From: Neonectria sp. B-13
Lineage: Eukaryota; Ascomycota; Sordariomycetes; Hypocreales; Nectriaceae
Direction of reading: 5' to 3'
NCBI GenBank assembly: GCA_002682825.1
Contig: NOKP01000014.1
Span: forward strand, 186,001 to 250,000
DNA: 64,000 nt
The translations under genes and the position numbers were made by a program. The notes below the pieces were generated by a model. It was not told the origin of the DNA and did not search any database. It saw nothing but the letters and a program-made list of their open reading frames with translations. Below are positions 57,305-64,000 of the stretch, in pieces. Position 1 is the first letter of the stretch, and the number at the start of each line of letters is the position of its first letter.

Positions 57305-58309
57305 ATGCCGACCGAACAAGAAGCTCTCGTCATCTATCAGTCATCCGTCCACTTTGACGGACTTAACATTTGCAACTGGTCCCGCGACATCTTTGAGGCC
57401 TGGCATGCTGGTGGCATCACTGGTGTTTCCTGCACATGCGGCCTCTGGGAAGGCCTACGCGGCAGCCTTGCCAACGTAGTTCAGTGGAAGGAGTGGTTTG
57501 AGGAACATTCAGACCTCATCGTCCAGGCACACTCCGTCAAAGACATCCGCGAAGCCAAGAACTCCGGCCGCACTGCCGTGCTCCTGAGTTGGCAGAACAC
57601 CGCTGGGATTGAGGACCAGCTCTCTTACCTGCGAGTATTCCGCGACTTGGGCGTGCGCAAGATGCAACTCACGTACAATACGCAAAACTACAGTGGTGCC
57701 GGGTATACAGAGCTCAAAGACTCTGGCTTGACGGGTTTTGGGCAGCAAGTCGTGGACGAGATGGCCAAGTTGGGCATCGTATGCGATTTGAGCCATGTCG
57801 GCCCCCAGACTTCGGAGGATGCCATTAATTATGCTCCCGCTGGGAAGCCTCCATGCTTCTCCCATATCCTACCTGGCGGACTGAAACAACACCCTCGCAA
57901 CAAGGATGATCGCTTGATCAAGCTGCTGGGTTCCAAAGGCGGCTTCATCGGTCTAAGCCAGTTCGGTCCTCATATGGCCAAGGGCAACGACAGCACGATC
58001 GACGATTACGTCGATGCTCTGGACTATGTGATCAGTCTCGTCGGCGAGGACTCGGTGGGTGTGGGCTCGGATGCAAGTGAGGATCATGGGCGGCCAAGTG
58101 ACTTTATGGCCTGGTGCAACAAAGACAAGGGTTATGCGAGGCAACTCACTCCTTGGGGTAGCCAGAAGGTCGTCAAACCCTTGGGAAAGCTCGCAGATCG
58201 GTCCCAACTAGCGGTTTCGATGGCAAGGAAGGGTTGGGGAGAGGAAAAGATGAAAAAGGTCCTTGGGGAGAACTGGCTTCGATATTTGGAAAAGATTATA
58301 GGTGCGTAA
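57305..58309 (+). CDS. Peptidase M19 (membrane dipeptidase family), atypical metal site
   Basis: Single exon, 334 residues. The TIM-barrel dipeptidase family hydrolyses dipeptides with zinc. Seen: FDGLNICNWSRDIFE (17-31), MQLTYNTQNYSGAGY, DLSHVGPQTS (metal-ligand His), SHILPGGLKQHPRNK (second His), VGVGSDASEDHGR (catalytic-site Asp). In classical enzymes the N-terminal DGHND gives a His and an Asp ligand; here it reads DGLNI, and the bridging Glu position reads WQN. The substitutions are shared with a clade of bacterial and fungal M19 proteins by general impression, so this is probably a family trait and not decay. No signal peptide, so cytosolic. Divergent from the MFS transporter; together they could import and split dipeptides or similar amides. 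Confidence 0.9.
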   Translation: MPTEQEALVIYQSSVHFDGLNICNWSRDIFEAWHAGGITGVSCTCGLWEGLRGSLANVVQWKEWFEEHSDLIVQAHSVKDIREAKNSGRTAVLLSWQNTAGIEDQLSYLRVFRDLGVRKMQLTYNTQNYSGAGYTELKDSGLTGFGQQVVDEMAKLGIVCDLSHVGPQTSEDAINYAPAGKPPCFSHILPGGLKQHPRNKDDRLIKLLGSKGGFIGLSQFGPHMAKGNDSTIDDYVDALDYVISLVGEDSVGVGSDASEDHGRPSDFMAWCNKDKGYARQLTPWGSQKVVKPLGKLADRSQLAVSMARKGWGEEKMKKVLGENWLRYLEKIIGA

Positions 58310-60934
58310 GATTAGACGCAAGACAAGAATTATGAGGTTTCGTTATTGGGCACAAACAGTAAAGGTCCTTTTCGCAGACAAGATCGGCGCTGCCTGTTCA
58401 AGATCTTTATCAAGACGATTATGTCGATATCTTGGTGTGGTCTCGAGGGGACACTGGAGTGAACGAGCCTCGCAATAGCATCCCACTCAGCTAGCTGAAC
58501 TTGAGATAGCTTGATCTTGAATGTTGTAAGCTCTTCTATTCTGAACTGATCACCATCGAGTCGTTTCTGCCAGTTTCTTCTGTCGTGTCTTATTGACCTC
58601 ACTGATGCCTTCTGGAGCTTAACGGAGCCTCTCCTTCATAGGCAGGAACTCAGTCGCTATCCCAGCTGAGGACAAGACTACCTAACTTTATTCCTCTACA
58701 TCATGTTAAGCCCGAGTTGTAATTGATTGGAAGTCTTCTCCCTCCGCAAAAGCCCTTCAGACTAACTAATACTAAACAGCATTCATGAAAATGGTTCCTG
58801 CTCTCATCAATAAACGCAGAAGATTAAGAAGCAGTCACCAGACCGAATTTTACTTGGTGATTTCGACGGCAACTAGTCTAGCCATCAACCAAATGAGGCG
58901 TAGTTACGGCATGCCACGCCACAACTGGGCAACCCTTTGGTCTATTGATTTCCTGTACACAACATCTTGGTCCATTTTATGGCTGAACGCCATGCGGGGT
59001 ATTTCTGCCTTTCCTAACCACCTTTGGCTGGCTCGCGGCGCCTTGTCTCTGCGCACAGCCTCAAGCAGCCTCTTTAAAGTAGTACACTTAGGCTCTCCCG
59101 GATCCTGAGAAACTTAAACCTCTACATCTCCCCTAGCAACTAACATGCAGACCAGTTACGAGGTTAAAATTCCAAAATGGTCTCTCTGTAAACACGAGCC
59201 CGCCTACGCTTCCCTTGAGAACCACTCGCCTCAATGCAGTAAATGTGATGTGCTGCATCAATTATCCCGCTTATGTTATGGCCTTCACTTCCGGGCGCAA
59301 TTTGAGAATACCACTCAACTAGACGAGTTGGTGCGTGAGGCACCAGATGCCAAGAACATCGCATACCGCATGTTGCCCGGCTTCAAGCAGGAACTCAACA
59401 ACACAACCAGCACATCTACGCATATCCTTCTGGTTACCCCGAAGTCGGGATAGGGAGGAAGTCTTTCAATGCTCGTAACACCTCAAAATAATTCGACTTG
59501 ATACTACATGACGCTCAGCCACAAATGGGGAGATAAGCATCAACTCAAGTTAACGTCAACAACCCTGGCCCAGTTTAGCAGAAATGTTACCTTCCGCCAC
59601 CTACCAAGGACGTATTGCGACGCTGTCGCTGTGGCAAGAACTCTAGGTTTCCGATATATTTAGATCGACGCACTTTGCATCTTACAAGGTGATCAGGCGG
59701 ACTGGCTTGGCGAAGTTCTGCGGTCAGCTGAACAAAGATGAAAACGGAATCGATAGCACGTTCGGCTATGTGTCGCCCAAGATTACCGCAGTCGAGTGGC
59801 AAGATGTCATAGCAATACGAACTGAATATCTGTACAGTACCTTTAGCTTTGACAAAGTCCCCAAGACGAGTTACAGGCGGAAGATTCCCTGGCTGTGGTG
59901 GATGTGTCTTGACGGAGAACAAGCCCCGCAAGTTCGTTACCCCGAACTCACGTTGGCCCTGATTGCGCACAACGAAGAGGAGGAAGCAGTCATGGAGGAA
60001 CGGAATGGCTCAGAAGTTATGGCGGTCATATGTCACCACATGTATTGTTTTTTTGGTGCTATGCGAAGCGTCGGGAGGTAGAGATCAATATCGGAGAGTG
60101 GGCATGGGGGCCACACGGAGTAAACAGGTGTCGCAGGGTGTAGAGAGCAGGATCATCTGTCTTGTTTGATTTGCATGAATAGGTATTATTAGTCGGGACT
60201 TTTCTCCTTCGCCGCTTGAAAGGCTTCATGTCGGTCAAGGTGCGTCCATCCGCGATCTGGTGGGAATGAATCTGTACGGCACGTTTCATTCGCGCGCGGT
60301 AATACTGCCACAGCATGTGATTCGGCGTCCACGCTCGAAGCTCCAACTTGGTATGTCGCAATCGAGATTTCAAGGTAGAGAGGGTCTGGTTCTAAGCAAC
60401 TGCTGATGCGGAACTTCGGCTTATTTGCCAAGCACTTGGTCCGACCGACACAACAAAATAGGAGTTTCGGTATGCTGTCCACGGCGATGTCTTCGTTGTC
60501 TAGCTGGTTCATTAATGGGTGCTATTCTCGATTCGTATCTCATCTAGAGTCTCTTCCCGTTATTTTTAGCTCATTTCCCGTGGATCTAGGTCGATTGGGA
60601 GAGTGGCGTTGTGGCAAAGTTGTCGTCGTGTAGCTCGTGGAAAACTGGGGCCAAGCTTTCCGGCGATGAGCAGGTGAATCGGTCGGCTGGAGGACCTCGT
60701 GTTTGGTCTGATGACATAAATAGCGACAAAGGATGGTCTTTTCCGCAAACCTGTGATAGGTTCGGCCGCCATCGTCTCATCTCTGAGGGTCAAGTAACAC
60801 ACAAAGACAGTCACGTTTTGCAGACGTTAGTCAAGTAACCACGGTGATGGAACTACAGATCTCTCTCCCTTCAAAAGATCCGAGAGCAAGACTTCGCCCT
60901 CAACCTAAAGGTCCATTAATTGAAGTCATTCATC
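58310..60934. other. 2.6-kb region with one probable gene relic
   Basis: Between the dipeptidase and the monooxygenase. Apart from the ORF cluster at 59145-60081 nothing protein-like stands out. Sequence 58400-58780 and 60100-60900 shows no features beyond AT-rich stretches and short frames. Confidence 0.45.
59145..60081 (+). pseudogene. Probable decayed or unresolved hypothetical protein gene
   Basis: Three plus-strand open stretches have natural-looking composition. One, 59145-59453, starts with Met and has C-x-H and C-x-x-C pairs (LCKHEP, CSKC). A second near 59579-59688 contains RRCRCGKNSRF. The third, 59647-60081, reads FCGQLNKDENGID, WWMCLDGEQ and RYPELTLALIAHNEEE and ends at a stop. 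They lie in three different frames. I tried to splice them with nearby GT-AG pairs and found no junction that keeps frame. I therefore read it as a broken gene, or a real gene whose exons I have not resolved. The family is not recognised. Confidence 0.35.
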
Positions 60935-62214
60935 ATGCCGACCAAGCCCGTCCTCATCATCGGCGCTGGAGTTGTGGGCTTGGCTCTCGCCTGCGGCCTT
61001 CACGAGGTACCATTCATTGCCCCTCCTCCACCACAAATACGAAGCCCCCCACTTTCACCGTATAGATGTATCACGTACTCACCAAGTCCAAGGCCAGCGT
61101 CCCGTTTGAGGTCTACGAACGTGACGGGCATGTTGCGGCCCGCGGCCAAGGCTGGGCTCTCACGCTTCACTGGGTGCTGCCCTTCCTGAGAAAGCTCCTG
61201 TTGCAGGAGACCTTGAAAAAGATCGAAGCGGTGCAGGTGGATCCCGACGCCGACCGCCACGGGACGGGAACTATTTCCTTGATCAGTCTCGAGACACTGG
61301 AGCCCAAGCTCCGCATCCCGGCCGGCGAGCGTCTGCGAGTCAACCGCGAAAAGCTGAGGAACGTGCTGCTGGAAGAGGTGAGACACCGGGTGCACTGGGG
61401 CAAACGCCTGACGGCAATCGAGGAGGACGATGACGGCGTCGTCGCCTTGTTCGAGGATGGCACCAAGGCGGAGGGCGCTGTTCTCGTCGGCGCCGAGGGG
61501 AGCAACTCGCGAACCCGGAAGTTCCTGGCCCCCGAGACGTATCGCAATGTGCAATTGCCAGTGCGATGTGTCGGGTGCGCTGCAGACTTCACGGCCGAGG
61601 CGGTCAAGCCGCTGAGACAGATCGACCCTCTGTTGTTCCAAGGGTGCCACCCGGCGAGCGGTAATTTCCTCTGGGTCAGCATGCTCGAGACGCCGGGCAT
61701 CAACGGCACCAAGGGGACCGACGACGAGCGGTATCGCGTGCAGATCAACATCTCGTGGCCGGTGGAAACGCCAAGCGACGAAGTCAAGCCGACCGGCGTG
61801 GGGAGACTGACAGACATGAAGCAGCGCGCGGAAGAGTTCAACCCTGTGCTACGCGATGCGGTCCATGCAATCCCGGAAGGGTCAGAGATGCGAGAGATTG
61901 TGCTACAGGATTGGCCTTGCCTGGAATGGGACAACCGCGGGGGCAGAGTGACTCTCGCAGGCGATGCAGCTCACGCCATGACCGTGTATCGAGGTGAGGC
62001 GGCCAATCATGGGATTCTCGATGCATATTGGCTTTGCGAGAGGTTGGGTGGAATATACAACCGAGGGATCGACGTGAAAGCAGGACTCGACGGGTACGAG
62101 GCCGAGCTGAGAGAGAGGACGAGCGCGGCGGTGCTGTTGAATCGACGGGCGTGTCTAGAAGCGCACGACTGGGCTGGACTGGACGAGAATTCAGCGGTGA
62201 TGAAGAGATCGTAG
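60935..62214 (+). CDS. FAD-dependent monooxygenase, class A (PHBH fold)
   Basis: The model is join(60935..61006,61093..62214), 397 residues. Exon 1 gives MPTKPVLIIGAGVVGLALAC with the dinucleotide-binding GxGxxG (G10-G15). Using CAAG before 61093 as acceptor gives GLHE-ASVPFEVYERDG, matching the family's usual spacing; TAG before 61066 would add 9 residues (MYHVLTKSK). Further motifs: GAEGSNSRTR (the DG motif, Asp changed to Glu) and LAGDAAHAM with RGEAANHGILDA, which binds the FAD ribityl. The enzyme should hydroxylate an aromatic or polyketide-like substrate using NADPH and O2; the substrate is unknown. No signal peptide or membrane segment. Similar genes often sit in secondary-metabolite clusters, but no synthase is in this window. 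Confidence 0.88.
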
Positions 62215-63638
62215 ACGCAGACTAATAAGAAATGATGAATTGTTTTGGTCTCGGGGAATGTCATTTCATTTTCCCCGCAACCACATGGCCATGCTGGCTC
62301 GCTCAACCCTGCCGGCTTGCTGCACGAACGGAATGATCTGTTTTCGTCCCAGCTTCCCCTCAATCAAGGATTCCCCTCAAAGCTTTGCAGACTTCCCCTC
62401 AATCAAGACCAGTCAGTGACAAGTAACTTTCACCATGAGGTTGGGTGGAACCCAAAAAAACGGCCTGAGGAGGTTGGGTAACGCGGGTAACCAGAACCAG
62501 ACGCAACCACAACAACCACAATTCTCGGGATCGTCACTATTCTCCGATGGATCCGCCATAGTGGAGAGAGTTGACGACGTCTGGACGTTGGCGCCGGTTC
62601 TTCCGTCGCACTCACTGACGATCAATGCTGACTCGGTCCGTCTCCGTTCCCCCGTTTAGTCAGTCTCTTTGTAGTCTAGCCAGTTGGATGTTTTTTAGGC
62701 AGAGCAGAGCACACCATAGACAGTGAGCCTGCCAAGTGCCAAGCGAACTGACGACGGGGACCTGAGACAGGGAGACTCGCACGGGCTTTGCTAGGTGCAT
62801 TTTGACAAGAACCAGGGGGGTCATTTAAATAAGGGTGATGACCACAGATGCCAAAGTCCCTGAAGCCAAAAGCCCTCAGCACATCTCTACTAGTCCGTAG
62901 GGCTGTTCATCCCAGGGGCCTCGACTTCTGGAAACCCCAGCCTCACAATTTGCCCTGGTGCATCCGGGGCGTTCGGCGGCATCAGCCAAAATCACGCCAG
63001 GACTTTGTGCTGAAAACTGGTCAGCTTCCCGCCAGCTTATCAGCCTATCACCGCCAGCTTCGGGCAGACCATTGCGGGGCCAGGCTCCTCGCTGACATTT
63101 GCCAAGGGTCCGGTTAAGCGGTTTGCGGTTAGGACAAACCCCGAAGACCCTTGGTCGGGATGAGATCATGAGCCACAGAGTAAGACGGCTCTTGGCTGCT
63201 TCGGGCATCTCCCTGGGGTTCAATACGAACTAGGGATGGGCGCTAACGGAACACGAGCCCGTAATTTCTCAAACCATTAAAAGAAGGCTGAGTCCCTCTC
63301 AGTCTCCAAATAGACGGGGCGAGGAGCTTTATTTGCCTCTGTCTTTCTCAGCGTCTCGCCATCTTCAGTGTTCACGAGCGGCCCTTTTTGTTTCGTATCG
63401 TCCTGTTCGCTGATCGCCAGGCCATGAGGAATCAGCACTAGTTTGTTCTCTGGGCCCTTTCGTGCCGTATTCTACTTTTAGCCACTCGTTTCTTCTCAGT
63501 TTACTCCTCGGTCCCGCTTCTTCCGCCTGTTGAGCGCCTTTAATCACCTACCCTCTCCTCCATTGTCTCGGCTCTCTTCTTCAATCCCATTTGCTCCTGA
63601 ACAAACGCGGTTTGCGACTCGCCGAACTATTCAAAACC
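62215..63638. promoter_or_regulatory. Upstream region of the GH5 cellulase gene
   Basis: About 1.4 kb. Four CreA-type carbon catabolite repressor sites (5'-SYGGRG) can be read: 62935-62940 (minus), 62964-62969, 63074-63079 and 63213-63218. The leader after 63350 is C/T-rich. The window holds no other gene. Sites are short and function is not shown. Confidence 0.45.
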
Positions 63639-63979
63639 ATGCATACTGCCACACGTCTATTAACGGGCCTGGCCCTTGCTTCCGGTGCCTTCGGCCGAGT
63701 CAAGTACCTGGTGTGTAGATGCCTCCCCAGGAACCCTCCATATGCAACATACTAACCAATCTCCTAGGGCGTCGCCATTCCTGGCATTGATCTTGGCTGT
63801 GATATCGATGTACGGCCTCTGACCTACCCCAGCCCCCAGTTTCAGCCGCTTACCCAAACAACAGGGCAGCTGTCCTCTAGATACCGTCGAGCTCCCCCTG
63901 ACTGAATTCGGGGGCGGCGATGGCGCAGGCCAGATGAAGCACTTTGTGGAAGACGATGGCTTCAATGTGTTCCGACTTC
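63639..63979 (+). CDS. GH5 endoglucanase (cellulase), N-terminal part, runs off window
   Basis: The visible model is join(63639..63710,63768..63809,63865..63979), then a GTAAGT donor; the gene continues past 64000. It is a secreted endo-beta-1,4-glucanase of the GH5_5 type. A signal peptide (LLTGLALASGAFG) leads straight into the catalytic barrel (KYLGVAIPGIDLGCDIDGSC), then FVEDDGFNVFRL. No cellulose-binding CBM1 and linker lie between signal and barrel; one could be at the unseen C-terminus. Introns are 57 and 55 bp, the first with ACTAACC. The catalytic Glu residues lie beyond the window. Confidence 0.85.
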
Positions 63980-64000
63980 GTAAGTCCCTTACTGGGTTTG

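Noticed and set aside
60935..62214. Secondary-metabolite cluster around the monooxygenase
   Set aside because: No polyketide synthase, NRPS, terpene synthase or cluster regulator is in the window.
1..64000. tRNA genes
   Set aside because: Checked several GGTTCGA-like B-box matches on both strands (for example near 8191, 19100 and 28104); none had a T-arm stem. A covariance search is needed for certainty.

Overview
The window is nuclear DNA of a filamentous ascomycete, most likely a Sordariomycete. The evidence is short 47-155 bp GT-AG introns with CTAAC/CTAAT-type branch sites, GC-rich housekeeping genes, fungal-only gene architectures and plant cell-wall enzymes. The genus cannot be fixed from the sequence. 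A 100-N assembly gap lies at 12959-13058. No tRNA, rRNA, intact transposon or CRISPR array was seen by eye.

Layout: about 1.8-40.7 kb is a core block. It holds a CRIB-domain Cdc42/Rac effector-like protein (+), a bHLH transcription factor whose first exon is split off by a ~1 kb intron (-), the FACT histone chaperone subunit Pob3 (-), the autophagic lipase Atg15 (+), the SWR1 subunit Vps72/Swc2 (+), an unknown low-complexity protein (-), the sphingolipid C4-hydroxylase Sur2 (-), the purine bifunctional enzyme Ade5,7 (+), a TCTP/Tma19 protein with an unusual insertion (+) and a proline-rich cytoskeletal-type protein (-). Two long stretches without a recognisable gene (8.5-13.8 kb and 24.6-31.8 kb) lie in this block.

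From about 41 kb to the end the character changes to an accessory block. It holds a NACHT-ankyrin NLR-like protein (-), an intracellular GH78 rhamnosidase (+), a secreted asparaginase-fold protein that has lost catalytic residues (+), a secreted GH28 polygalacturonase (-), a Dal5-type MFS transporter (-) divergent from an atypical M19 dipeptidase (+), a probable decayed gene, a class A FAD monooxygenase (+) and the 5' part of a secreted GH5 endoglucanase (+) that runs off the right edge. Pectin and cellulose attack, rhamnose release, and dipeptide/ureide-type nitrogen uptake fit a plant-associated or saprotrophic lifestyle.

The most interesting observations are the predicted dead, secreted asparaginase, the transporter-dipeptidase divergent pair with a remodelled metal site, several hidden exons recovered by reading splice signals, and the ~21-residue helical insertion in TCTP.
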